Notes: generated by a model not told the origin, from the sequence alone. 25,884 nt of DNA from Pseudomonadota bacterium (GCA_023399815.1 JAEWOJ010000154.1:1-25884), one strand, 5' to 3'. Shown: positions 15,171-22,358, counted from the first letter of the stretch. Numbers and translations: made by a program.

Positions 15171-15860
15171 TCAGTTGGCGGACTTGTACTTGAAGGACGT
15201 CTGGAACGCCCGCTGGTGCATCTGCTGCTGCCGCGTCTCGCGCTGCTGCTGTGCGACCTGGTTGAGCGACTGCAGCTTGATAAGCTCGTTGTTCAGCTGC
15301 GCCGACTCGATGGCGATGCGCGCCTGCAGGTCCGAGATCGCTTTCAGGTCGGATGCGGAATCGACCTGGTTCGCCAGCTGCTCCATCTTCTGCGCCCGCT
15401 GGGTGGCCGTGTCGTAGAAGGTCTGGTTCATGGCCTGCTGGTCGGTATGCGACGCCATCCTTGCGTCGAAACCGTCCTTGATCGCCTGGTCCACGTCGGC
15501 GAAGAAATCCTCGTCCAGAAGGCTGGCCGTCTGGCGGATTTCCTTCGACAGGTTGCCCAGCTCGCCGGACTGCAACGACTCCAGCGTCTCCTGCCAGTTG
15601 CGGGGGATGGCGCCGGTGCTGCGCGCCAGGTTGGCCATGCCGCGGCCGCCCGTGAGCGCCGCGTACTGCTGCTGCGCCTGTTCCAGCTGCGCCTTGAGCT
15701 GCGTCAGCTGCTGGACCATCTGCTGGTACTGCGAAATCGCGTTCGCCAGGTTGGCGGCGTCGATGACCGGGATGCCCGTGGCCATTGCCGGCGTGGAAAC
15801 GACTCCGCCGATGGCCGCGACGCCCAGGGCCACCGAGAGAGCGAGTGCCTTGATCTTCAT
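15171..15860 (-). CDS. virB5: VirB5-type minor pilin / adhesin
   Basis: The 229-residue exported protein has a signal peptide cleaved near residue 27 (VVSTPAMA, then TGIPVIDAANLANAI). The mature chain is almost entirely helical and Gln-rich, with YQQMVQQLTQLKAQLEQAQQQYAALTG, a short turn NLARSTGAIPRNW, and a long C-terminal helix pair rich in Gln. This opening (IPVxDxANLAxAIxQ) is typical of VirB5/TrwJ, the minor pilus component at the tip. AGAGGTAAGG precedes the ATG and coincides with the stop of the small upstream ORF. Confidence 0.92.
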   Translation of the reverse strand: MKIKALALSVALGVAAIGGVVSTPAMATGIPVIDAANLANAISQYQQMVQQLTQLKAQLEQAQQQYAALTGGRGMANLARSTGAIPRNWQETLESLQSGELGNLSKEIRQTASLLDEDFFADVDQAIKDGFDARMASHTDQQAMNQTFYDTATQRAQKMEQLANQVDSASDLKAISDLQARIAIESAQLNNELIKLQSLNQVAQQQRETRQQQMHQRAFQTSFKYKSAN

Positions 15861-15865
15861 GATCC

Positions 15866-16009
15866 TTACCTCTGCTTGGGGACTGGCATCGTTACGACGG
15901 AAGCCGGAAGGGCGGCGATGCCAGGAACAGCAGCCCCTCCGAGGACCACACCCGCCGGCGGGGCGGATGCACGTCCGGTTCTTGCGGCGAGCGTGATGGC
16001 GCGGACCAT
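15866..16009 (-). CDS. Candidate 47-residue protein filling the virB4-virB5 gap
   Basis: This small open frame begins with an ATG that shares one base with the virB4 stop (TGATG) and ends in TAA 5 bases before the virB5 ATG. It occupies almost the whole 148-base gap. The product is MVRAITLAARTGRASAPPAG, followed by a hydrophobic Ala/Val/Pro-rich part, and ends MPVPKQR. Third positions are G/C-rich as in the flanking genes. No cysteine, catalytic motif or clear signal peptide is seen, and no good ribosome site; reinitiation after virB4 would be needed. It could instead be an untranslated spacer that happens to be open. Confidence 0.4.
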   Translation of the reverse strand: MVRAITLAARTGRASAPPAGVVLGGAAVPGIAALPASVVTMPVPKQR

Positions 16010-18432
16010 CACTGCTCGACCCTCAGCTTGTGGAACATCGGCAGCCAGGCCTGCGGGTCCTCGCCGGCCAGCTCGATCGCCTTGTTGGCGATCTCGACCG
16101 AGGACGCCGTGCCGGACAGCACGGCCAGCTCGTCATCGAAACCACGCAGGTTCAACTCGCACACCGTGCTTGCCGTGCCCTGCTTGAATAGGAAACCGCG
16201 GATGCCCTGCTCGGGCATTTCATCCTTGATGATTTCGTACTCGCGGTGCGTCAGCTTGAACCCGTCGATGTAGTCCTTCTTGGCCGCCTTCGGGTTCGGC
16301 AGGTAGAGCTGCGTGACGCACTGCTCGATGAGCGCCTGGCTGATGCCGGACGACAGCACGTCGCCGGGGCTTTGCGTGCCGAACAGCGCGATCGCGTTCC
16401 GCTTACGGTAGGTCTTCACCGCATCGAGCGCCTTCTTCTCGAAGTACGGATCGAGCAGCATCTTCCAGAACTCGTCCATGTTGAGAATGAAACGGCGCCC
16501 GTCGATGAGCTGTTCCATGCGGTGGAACAGGTACATCACCGTCGCGGTGCGGGTTTCGTCGTTGTCCAGGAAGGCAGTCACGTCGAAACCGAAATGCCGC
16601 GTGCCGGTCAGGCTGATCTGGTCGGTGGGGTTGTCCATGAGCCAACCCAACGACCCGCCCTGGCACCACTTGCGGAAACGCGCATACACGCCGTCCGGAT
16701 CGGTCGGGTCGAAGAACTGCAGCAGCGTGGAGAACCTGCGCTGGTCGTGCGGGATCGCGCCGTAGATGCCGTTGATGGCCTCGGTGATCTCGCGCTCCCG
16801 ATTCGGCGAGAACTGGAACGTCGGATCGTCGCCGCGGACGCATCGCTTCACCAGCTGCTCCAGGAACACCCGGTTCTCCGGCGTGTCCTGCATCGCGCAC
16901 GGGTTGAAGCCGCTGGGCTGGCCGTTCTGCAGGGTCAGGTACTTCCCGCCCATCGCCTTGACGAAGATCTCCTGGCCCTGGTCCTTGTCGAAGGTGAAAA
17001 CGGTCGGCTTGTACTTCTCGCACTGCGCCAGCATGAACGTCTGGATGACGGTCTTGCCGGCGCCGGTCGGGCCGAGCATGAGGGTGTGGCCAGGCACGCG
17101 CTCGTCGGTGTTCTCCTCGTCCACCGCCCGCTTGCCCTTCGGGGGCAGGTGGAAGTTGAAATAGAACGGCGTGCCGCTGCTGGTCTTGAGCAGCGTGATC
17201 GCAGGCCCCCACTGGTTCCCGCTCATCCGCCCGATCGGGTAGTTGTGGAAGCTGTTGAAGGCGACCAGGTTCCGCGAGGTAATCATGGCCGGGCGAGGGC
17301 GCACCTCGAAATTGCCCGGCAGCTGCGCCCAATAGGCGGCCTCGTTGCAGTCGTCCTCGACCGACACCAAGAAGCCGTCCTCGGCCAGCGCAGACCGCGC
17401 CATGCCGACGCGATCATTCAGCGTCTTCGTGTCGCTGGCCAGCAGCAGGATGCTCTGGTGGTGCTCGCCGGCGGTGATGCGATTGGACGCCAGGTCGTCC
17501 TGCGCCTCGCGGATCGCGTTGATCTGCGTGACCGCAGGATCTTCCGCGTTCTCCATGAGCGTCTGCTGCTTCTTCATCGCCTTCTGCGCATCGAGCTTGC
17601 CCAGGCAAGCGAACGATTGCGTCATCACGAACGGGAAGGGCAGGGTCAACAGGTTGTTCAGGTGGCCCGTCTCGGTGCGCTCGGTCAGGTACTCGTTGAT
17701 CGCCAGAAGCTTGCCGAAATAGCGGTCGGTCGGAGTGCGGACCTCCAGCTGCTCGGCGCCGAACGACAGGCGGCTGGTGGTCATGGCATAGCTTGCACGC
17801 CCCCTCACCAGGGGGACGCGCTGCCATTCCCCGTTGACCAGCAGCGCCAGGAACTCCAACACCTCCGAATACAGGCCGCCGTTGCGCTCGTACACGCCGA
17901 GGCGCCGCGGCGAATAGCGGCCCATGCTCGACAGCACGGTGTCCGACATTTCATCAAGGCGCGCGTCCTGGTCGGCCATCGCCTCGATCTGGTCCTGCAT
18001 GGTCTTCTTGCCGCCGCCCTGCATCCATCCGGACAGGCCCGTGGCCTTCCGCAGCAGTACGGTGAAATACAGCTCGTTGACCATGAGTGAGGCGTCGGAG
18101 ACTTTCGCCTTGTAGGCCTCGTTGAGGTGGCCGGCGAAATCGTCCTCGAAGTGGCCGCTGGGAAACTCGTTCCGCGGCCGCCGCACGACGTGCGAATAGA
18201 ACGCAACCTGGCCGTCGGCCAGGTTGCGCATCATGCCGGCGAGGCCTTCGTGCCACGCCTGCAGGTCGTCGCTGTCCGCGGCCTCGTGGGCGGCGCCGGC
18301 GACCTTGAACACGGTCAGCACATCGCCCTTGTCCGTCCGCACGTTGTGCTCGGTGGAGTGCCGTGTATACGGCACCCACTCGCCAACGGGCCGGGTCGCG
18401 TTCGCCTGCGGTTGCTTCAAAGCCAATGCCAT
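16009..18432 (-). CDS. virB4: VirB4/CagE/TrbE-type T4SS ATPase
   Basis: The 807-residue inner-membrane-associated ATPase is the largest conserved subunit of the machine. Residues 1-430 form the CagE/VirB4 N-terminal domain (YSHVVRRPRNEFPSG, DASLMVNELYFTVLLRK, RRLGVYERNG). The ATPase domain has Walker A LMLGPTGAGKTV (451-462), Walker B RRFILNMDEFWKML (646-659) and the LFGTQSPGDVL segment, followed by the IEQCVTQLYLPNP sensor region. It begins 1 base after the virB3 stop, a close coupling often seen because VirB3 and VirB4 work together or are fused. Length is normal. Confidence 0.97.
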   Translation of the reverse strand: MALALKQPQANATRPVGEWVPYTRHSTEHNVRTDKGDVLTVFKVAGAAHEAADSDDLQAWHEGLAGMMRNLADGQVAFYSHVVRRPRNEFPSGHFEDDFAGHLNEAYKAKVSDASLMVNELYFTVLLRKATGLSGWMQGGGKKTMQDQIEAMADQDARLDEMSDTVLSSMGRYSPRRLGVYERNGGLYSEVLEFLALLVNGEWQRVPLVRGRASYAMTTSRLSFGAEQLEVRTPTDRYFGKLLAINEYLTERTETGHLNNLLTLPFPFVMTQSFACLGKLDAQKAMKKQQTLMENAEDPAVTQINAIREAQDDLASNRITAGEHHQSILLLASDTKTLNDRVGMARSALAEDGFLVSVEDDCNEAAYWAQLPGNFEVRPRPAMITSRNLVAFNSFHNYPIGRMSGNQWGPAITLLKTSSGTPFYFNFHLPPKGKRAVDEENTDERVPGHTLMLGPTGAGKTVIQTFMLAQCEKYKPTVFTFDKDQGQEIFVKAMGGKYLTLQNGQPSGFNPCAMQDTPENRVFLEQLVKRCVRGDDPTFQFSPNREREITEAINGIYGAIPHDQRRFSTLLQFFDPTDPDGVYARFRKWCQGGSLGWLMDNPTDQISLTGTRHFGFDVTAFLDNDETRTATVMYLFHRMEQLIDGRRFILNMDEFWKMLLDPYFEKKALDAVKTYRKRNAIALFGTQSPGDVLSSGISQALIEQCVTQLYLPNPKAAKKDYIDGFKLTHREYEIIKDEMPEQGIRGFLFKQGTASTVCELNLRGFDDELAVLSGTASSVEIANKAIELAGEDPQAWLPMFHKLRVEQ

Positions 18433-18433
18433 G

Positions 18434-18787
18434 TCAGTGCTTCCGTTTACGGTGGGGCAGGGGCGAGTAGGAGCCGGTGCCCCAATAGGCCCGGTTCCGG
18501 TGGAGGTTCTTCGTCAGGGACCGCAGGAACAGGTAGCGGAAGGACCGCGGGTCCTTCGCGCACATGAGCCTGGCGATCGCGTACAGCACGACGCCGAAGC
18601 CCAGCGGCCCGATCTTCCAGCCAATCCCGCCGTCGAACAGCGAGGCGACCAGGAACACCACGGTCGCGGCGCCGGCGATCGCCAGCAGGACCTCCACCGG
18701 CAGTCCCAGGAACGTCGGTGGCCTCGTGAGGCCACCGAACAGGGGGTCCGGTCGGACCCCCGATGCCGAGTTATCGTGCTCGGACAT
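18434..18787 (-). CDS. virB3: VirB3-type inner-membrane protein
   Basis: The 117-residue protein has the VirB3 pattern: a polar N-terminus with DPLFGGLTRPPTFLGLP (14-30), two membrane segments (about 31-50 and 59-75) and a conserved CAKDPRSFRYLFLR stretch after them. VirB3 works with VirB4 in pilus assembly. The ATG lies 9 bases after the virB2 stop, with GAGGAA in between. Confidence 0.93.
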   Translation of the reverse strand: MSEHDNSASGVRPDPLFGGLTRPPTFLGLPVEVLLAIAGAATVVFLVASLFDGGIGWKIGPLGFGVVLYAIARLMCAKDPRSFRYLFLRSLTKNLHRNRAYWGTGSYSPLPHRKRKH

Positions 18788-18796
18788 GGCCGTTCC

Positions 18797-19138
18797 TCAG
18801 CCGTCGCCGTACAGGGCCGACACAACTTCCGTCGCAACGCCGGCGACGATCGCGCCGATAAGCACCTGGCCGACCGTGGCCCAGCTCATGCGGCCGAACG
18901 CGGCCAGCACGCCGGAACCGAGCACCGCCACGACTAGGATGAAATAGACCGCACGACGAATCCACGCGAGGGCGCTGTCTGCCTTCTCGTCGATGATCGA
19001 CTGCGCGTGGGCGAGGTCGGGAGCGAACAGCATCATCAGGCCGACGACCACCGTCAGCGCGATCATGAAGTAGCCACGGTTGCGGTCCAGCAGGTCCGCC
19101 ACCCGGTTGGCGCGTTGCATTGCAATACTGTGGTTCAT
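18797..19138 (-). CDS. virB2: VirB2-type major pilin precursor
   Basis: The 113-residue prepilin has a long signal region ending LMMLFAPDLAHA (about residue 45), typical of VirB2, and a mature part of about 68 residues with two hydrophobic helices (AVYFILVVAVLGSGVLAAFG and WATVGQVLIGAIVAGVATEVV). It would form the conjugative pilus. I chose the ATG at 19138 because AGGGGA lies 8 bases upstream; the open frame runs further back to 19294 but overlaps the preceding gene. An internal ATG (MQRANRV, 19120) is an alternative. It starts 2 bases after the previous stop. Confidence 0.92.
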   Translation of the reverse strand: MNHSIAMQRANRVADLLDRNRGYFMIALTVVVGLMMLFAPDLAHAQSIIDEKADSALAWIRRAVYFILVVAVLGSGVLAAFGRMSWATVGQVLIGAIVAGVATEVVSALYGDG

Positions 19139-19140
19139 AG

Positions 19141-19638
19141 TTATTCCCCTATGAGGATGGTGGGCGGTAACGGCCCGTGCATGGTGATGGTGCTTATCAG
19201 TCGGTCCAGGTCTTTGTAGCGGCGCTTCTCCTTTTTCAGTGATACCAACGTCAGAAAATCTCCCTTCCAGATCGGGAGGACCTGCGCCTCCCATCCGTCC
19301 TTAGTCTGTGTCAGCACCAGCTGGCGCACTTCGTTCCTGCGCAGCAGTTGCGCCAGGTCCGCTTCGTAAATCAGCGGGGACTGCTGCAGCTCGATCAACT
19401 TGATCGCCAGCCCCTTGTCCTCGCGCAGCAGCTCCTCCAGCACCGCCGCCGTCAACGGCCTGGAGCGCGCCAGCTTGGCGCGCTCCTCGTGGCTCGACGG
19501 CATAAACAAAGAAACCGCCTGCGCTTCCCCGCTGGGCGGTATCTCGGGCTTCCTGCGCTTGGCCTGCGCCGGTGGCGCTGGCTTGGGCGGCTTCTTCCCT
19601 GGCCGCGGTTTGTTGGCTGACTTCTTCGGCTTGCTCAT
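19141..19638 (-). CDS. Basic N-terminus protein upstream of virB2, unknown function
   Basis: The 165-residue product has a Lys/Pro-rich N-terminus (MSKPKKSANKPRPGKKPPKP) and then an ordered soluble domain (about 40-165), with AAVLEELLREDKGLAIKLIE, RQLVLTQTKDGWEAQVLPIW and KRRYKDLDRLISTI. No signal peptide or membrane segment is seen. Codon use (G/C at third positions) is strongly consistent with this frame from 19638 down, although another frame on the same strand is also open to 19301. The start is uncertain: ATG at 19638 or 19647. I do not recognise the family. Position directly before virB2, with a 2-base gap, makes it part of the transfer operon; the basic tail could bind nucleic acid. 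Confidence 0.65.
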   Translation of the reverse strand: MSKPKKSANKPRPGKKPPKPAPPAQAKRRKPEIPPSGEAQAVSLFMPSSHEERAKLARSRPLTAAVLEELLREDKGLAIKLIELQQSPLIYEADLAQLLRRNEVRQLVLTQTKDGWEAQVLPIWKGDFLTLVSLKKEKRRYKDLDRLISTITMHGPLPPTILIGE

Positions 19639-20071
19639 AGCGCCCATCGACGGGATTCCTGCTGTTGAACCCGTCGATGTTAGCGATTTCGGTAGTTCCT
19701 CGCGCGGCATTTTCGCCACTATCCGCTCCCGGATTTTCCTGTTCCCACCGGGCGCTTCCGAACACATCCCACGCCGGGGGAGGGGCCTCAACGGTCATCC
19801 CCGCCCGCCGCAGCTGCTCGTCCAGCCAGGCATCCACGTCCTCGGCCGGCTGCCCCGCTTGCGCGCGGGCATTGGCCTCGGCCATGAGCTGGCCAAGCAA
19901 CTTGTCCGGGTCCACGGTCAGCACCGCGACGTCGCCAACCTGCTGCGCCTGGGGCGCCTTCGGCAGGTACACCTGGGTGGCCGGCCGCTGCGCGGCGGCC
20001 ACGGTGGAAACCCCTGCCAACACCAGTGCGGCGAGGGTTGCGAACGGCGTCTTTCGGTTGCGGTTTTGCAT
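19301..20071 (-). CDS. Exported leader protein of the T4SS operon, unknown function
   Basis: This first gene of the transfer operon begins 34 bases downstream of the predicted -10 element. The 256-residue frame starts with a clear signal peptide (FATLAALVLAGVSTVAAAQ, cleavage near 27). A periplasmic segment follows, with VGDVAVLTVDPDKLLGQLMAE and EDVDAWLDEQLRRAGM, then GFNSRNPVDGRYEQ near residue 147. The last 110 or so residues are low-complexity Ala/Gly/Gln and coincide with the next gene in another frame, so they are probably not a folded domain; a lost stop or a frameshift near 19640 is possible. It is not a VirB1 transglycosylase by any motif I can see. Family unknown. Confidence 0.6.
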   Translation of the reverse strand: MQNRNRKTPFATLAALVLAGVSTVAAAQRPATQVYLPKAPQAQQVGDVAVLTVDPDKLLGQLMAEANARAQAGQPAEDVDAWLDEQLRRAGMTVEAPPPAWDVFGSARWEQENPGADSGENAARGTTEIANIDGFNSRNPVDGRYEQAEEVSQQTAAREEAAQASATGAGQAQEARDTAQRGSAGGFFVYAVEPRGARQAGALQAVDGGGAGGAAARGQGAGDQVDRAAAVPADLRSGPGATAAQERSAPAGADTD

Positions 20072-20080
20072 AAAAATCCG

Positions 20081-20104
20081 CTGCGATTGTTGGAACAATC
20101 GCAG
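20081..20104. promoter_or_regulatory. Perfect palindromic operator at the T4SS operon promoter
   Basis: The arms CTGCGATTGTT (20081-20091) and AACAATCGCAG (20094-20104) are perfect 11-base complements separated by GG. The palindrome lies directly downstream of the predicted -10 element, over the likely transcription start, and ends 9 bases before the ATG at 20071. Its core GATTGTT-NN-AACAATC also occurs at 22335-22350. This is the geometry of a repressor site. Confidence 0.7.
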
Positions 20105-20131
20105 GCTATACCTCTGCAAAACCGCAGTCAA
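20105..20131 (-). promoter_or_regulatory. Predicted promoter of the T4SS operon
   Basis: On the minus strand, TTGACT (20131-20126) and TATAGC (20110-20105) are 15 bases apart; TAGCCT two bases further on gives a 17-base spacing. The segment is AT-rich compared with its surroundings and directly precedes the palindromic operator and the first gene of the operon. Confidence 0.5.
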
Positions 20132-20132
20132 G

Positions 20133-20164
20133 CACAATTGCACAATGACACAATGGTGCAATGT
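20133..20164. repeat. Tandem 8-base repeats upstream of the T4SS promoter
   Basis: CACAATTG, CACAATGA and CACAATGG run head to tail from 20133 to 20156, followed by the related TGCAATGT. The set also contains an inverted repeat ATTGCAC (20137-20143) / GTGCAAT (20156-20162). It lies immediately upstream of the predicted -35 element, so it could be an activator or repressor array. Three or four units is few for a replication iteron set. Confidence 0.5.
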
Positions 20165-20232
20165 CATGACCCTGCTCGGACCCTTGCGGCAGGCGGCGTC
20201 CCTTCCTTTTCGCATAATCCTACTTATGTTGT

Positions 20233-20805
20233 CTAAGTCATTGATTTAATTGAAGTTTTGGCATTTTCTCGCGCCTCGGCCCGCTGCCTTGGGTCGCCCC
20301 TGGCGCGCTCGCGCGCGTCTGCCAGCCATTGCGTCGCCTGCGAGATCCACTCCGGCGACTTGGGTTGCTTCGCGTGCTCCAGGAGCATGGCCCGGACGTG
20401 CGCCGGCTGCGGCTTGCCGCGCCGACGTTCCGCGATCGCCTCGCGGACGTCGGCGGGCATCGCCTTGGCGTTCTCGGCCAGCAGCCGGGCGGTGCCCGGC
20501 GTGCGGCGCTCGACGCCGAGCCAGCTCCGCCAGTTCTGCACCTGCGTGATGCTCACACCCCACCAGTACGCGACCGCATAGGCGCTCTCCTGGCGGATGG
20601 CATCGAGGAGCTGGCCGGTCAGGACCGGCGCCGGCGGCCCTTTCCGTCGCGGCCGCGGCCAGCTCAGGGGCGCGTCAGTGAAGCCCGCTACCACGACGCG
20701 CCCATAGTGCGCGTCGTCCAGTTCGTCGCCGACCTTGCAGGCCGGCGGCGTATACGGCCCGAACAGCAGCGTGTGGTCCTTGTCCTGCAGCTCGTCCTTA
20801 CGCAC
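20233..20805 (-). CDS. Putative helix-turn-helix plasmid protein
   Basis: The 190-residue product starts at a GTG (20805) that overlaps the stop of the upstream protease gene, with GGAGG six bases ahead; the longer open frame to 20919 lies inside that gene. Residues 64-97 (QLLDAIRQESAYAVAYWWGVSITQVQNWRSWLGV) look like a helix-turn-helix, followed by ERRTPGTARLL, a pattern seen in homeodomain-like DNA-binding proteins. The C-terminus is Arg/Ala/Glu-rich and helical. It is coupled to the M48-type protease gene and lies just upstream of the T4SS promoter, so it is a candidate regulator of the nearby palindromes. That role is inference from position only. Confidence 0.55.
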   Translation of the reverse strand: MRKDELQDKDHTLLFGPYTPPACKVGDELDDAHYGRVVVAGFTDAPLSWPRPRRKGPPAPVLTGQLLDAIRQESAYAVAYWWGVSITQVQNWRSWLGVERRTPGTARLLAENAKAMPADVREAIAERRRGKPQPAHVRAMLLEHAKQPKSPEWISQATQWLADARERARGDPRQRAEARENAKTSIKSMT

Positions 20806-21583
20806 GGCGTTCCTCCGTGGCTTCGTCGGAGGGGCCTGCTTCAAGATCCCACAGCAGTACGCGCAGCTGCTCGGCCTCCCAGGCCGCCCAGCAAATGTCC
20901 TCGTGCCCGCGCAGCACAAGCGGCTCGATCTCCTGCAGTCGCGCCTGCACCTGCTCTGCCGTCGTGAATCCGGCGAAATCCACCGGCCACGCCTTCATCG
21001 GATGCCACGTCCCGCTTTCGGCGTCCTCGCGCGCCACGCGCTCGTCCAGCCGACGCAGCCGTTCCTGCACCAGGTCCGTCTGCACCCCGTCACGCATCTT
21101 ATTGACGATCCAGCGCAGCGCATGCGCCATGTTCTTGGCGCCCACCGCTTCTGCAGCTTTCTCGTCCGCCTCGAACTCGCGCAGTCCATTCAAGGCCCAG
21201 TAAATCACCGCTCCGATCATGCCCAGCAGCACCAGGTTGACCGCTGGCCAAAACGTACCTGGCGGCGTCGCGAGCGTGATAAGCACGTACAGCAGCGCCA
21301 TCACCAGTGAGCCGATCGTCGCGTTGCAATGACCGGATGCGATATGGCCCCACTCGTGGGCGATGACGGCTTGCCGGACGTCCTGCGGGGCTTTCAGCAG
21401 GGTCGGGCTGACGCAGAGCCAGAAGTAAATCGCTGCAGCTCCGCCGAGTTTCGCCATGAACCGATCCGGCAGTACCAGCAGCTTCGGACTCGACAAAACC
21501 GCGAGCTTGCTTGGCACTTTCTCGCGGATCTCTGTGTATTCCGCCTGCGCGATGCGTTGCAGTTCTTTCCGATCCAGTTCCAT
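20798..21583 (-). CDS. M48-type membrane zinc metalloprotease
   Basis: The 261-residue product has the zinc-binding motif HEWGH (76-80) preceded by QAVIA. Two hydrophobic segments (about 92-106 and 112-131) follow, and then EFEAD (136-140), whose Glu would be the third zinc ligand. This layout is that of HtpX/Ste24-like M48 peptidases, which cleave membrane or mislocalised proteins. I chose the ATG at 21583 (GAGGT 12 bases upstream) because the region further upstream, though open to 21832, is low-complexity GC-rich sequence with strong hairpins. The C-terminal 100 residues are soluble and helical. A role in pilin or envelope processing during transfer is possible but unproven. Confidence 0.75.
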   Translation of the reverse strand: MELDRKELQRIAQAEYTEIREKVPSKLAVLSSPKLLVLPDRFMAKLGGAAAIYFWLCVSPTLLKAPQDVRQAVIAHEWGHIASGHCNATIGSLVMALLYVLITLATPPGTFWPAVNLVLLGMIGAVIYWALNGLREFEADEKAAEAVGAKNMAHALRWIVNKMRDGVQTDLVQERLRRLDERVAREDAESGTWHPMKAWPVDFAGFTTAEQVQARLQEIEPLVLRGHEDICWAAWEAEQLRVLLWDLEAGPSDEATEERRA

Positions 21584-21880
21584 CGACGGTTGACCTCGGA
21601 GCGGGTGTTGGGGGCGATCCGCGCCAAGCGCGGATACGGCTGTCGTGAACCGAGCCAGCGTGCCGCTGTCTCGGCCCTCGCCTGCGGCGGGGCTTCCATC
21701 CTCGCCCGGGCCTGGCGGCGCCGAGCCAGGAAGCGAACCTCGCGCGTGCCTGCTACGCAGGCAACGCGAAGCGGCCAACGCCGCCCTCTTGGCGACGCGG
21801 CCGCTCGCTGGCATGGCACGCACGGAACTCAATCCCCTTCCCCTGGACGCACGAACAGGGCGCGGTGCGCCCTGCCCGGC
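21584..21880. other. 297-base gap with three perfect hairpins, no supported gene
   Basis: Between trbM and the protease gene I see no coding region with a ribosome site. The gap contains three perfect stem-loops: CAGGGCGC-GGT-GCGCCCTG (21856-21874, just after trbM), TGCCTGC-TAC-GCAGGCA (21747-21763) and ATCCGCGC-CAA-GCGCGGAT (21617-21635). None has a good T-run. They may end or process the trbM transcript, or be a GC-rich remnant. Confidence 0.5.
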
Positions 21881-22252
21881 TTACTGGATCTGCTGGGCTT
21901 CGCGTTCCCGCCCGTCGCCGCCGCCCGGGCCGCCGGGGCTGCCGCCGCCGTCGTTTCCGCCGGACACGAACGGGCACTTCGGGAAGCTGTGCCCCTTGGC
22001 CAGGTGCTTGTAGAGTTTTTCGATGGGCTTGACGCACTCGGCAACGGCCATCGGGCCGTCCGGATTGGCCATGCACAACGCGACCTCGCACGCCCAGGTG
22101 TCGTCGTCGCTCATCTGCGTGTTGGCCACCTGCTGGTACTCCGGCGGCAGGACGCTAGTATCGACCTGCTGCACCGGGTCCCGCGCCATCGCCAGTCCCA
22201 CCGCGAACACGCACCCCAACATCGTCACAGCTGCAAGAAACTTCCTTTTCAT
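21881..22252 (-). CDS. trbM: TrbM/KikA-family exported conjugation protein
   Basis: The 123-residue product has a signal peptide (MKRKFLAAVTMLGCVFAVGL, cleavage near 22-24) and a cysteine-bearing domain, WACEVALCMANPDGPMAVAE then CVKPIEKLYKHL. This matches the TrbM family pattern of C-x-x-x-L-C-M-A followed by C-V-x-P-I. The end is a Gly/Pro-rich linker and REREAQQIQ. TrbM-type proteins are periplasmic accessory factors of plasmid mating-pair formation; their precise role is unknown. It is divergent from the lipase gene, with the shared palindromic operator between them. Confidence 0.8.
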   Translation of the reverse strand: MKRKFLAAVTMLGCVFAVGLAMARDPVQQVDTSVLPPEYQQVANTQMSDDDTWACEVALCMANPDGPMAVAECVKPIEKLYKHLAKGHSFPKCPFVSGGNDGGGSPGGPGGGDGREREAQQIQ

Positions 22253-22327
22253 CTCGACCTCGCTTGAGCGGCTGACCCCCAGCCGTGTCCTTTAGTAGGC
22301 ACTCCAATCGCCACTATTGCAACTTCT

Positions 22328-22358
22328 CCGGTACGATTGTTCTAACAATCCGTGCCGG
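22328..22358. promoter_or_regulatory. Second copy of the GATTGTT palindrome, between trbM and the lipase gene
   Basis: The core is GATTGTT (22335-22341), CT, AACAATC (22344-22350). Outer arms extend it imperfectly to CCGG (22328) and CCGG (22358), with one inserted base. The core matches, with a different 2-base centre, the operator at 20085-20100. It lies 34 bases before the lipase start and about 83 bases before trbM on the other strand, so it could control both. No confident -35/-10 pair could be fixed here. Confidence 0.65.

Noticed and set aside
16246..18090. 614-codon plus-strand open frame opposite virB4
   Set aside because: virB4 is unmistakable on the minus strand; the plus frame is a GC-driven mirror.
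20798..21832. Longer start for the M48-type protease
   Set aside because: The added 83 residues are low-complexity and cover two perfect hairpins; the ATG at 21583 has a Shine-Dalgarno-like GAGGT.
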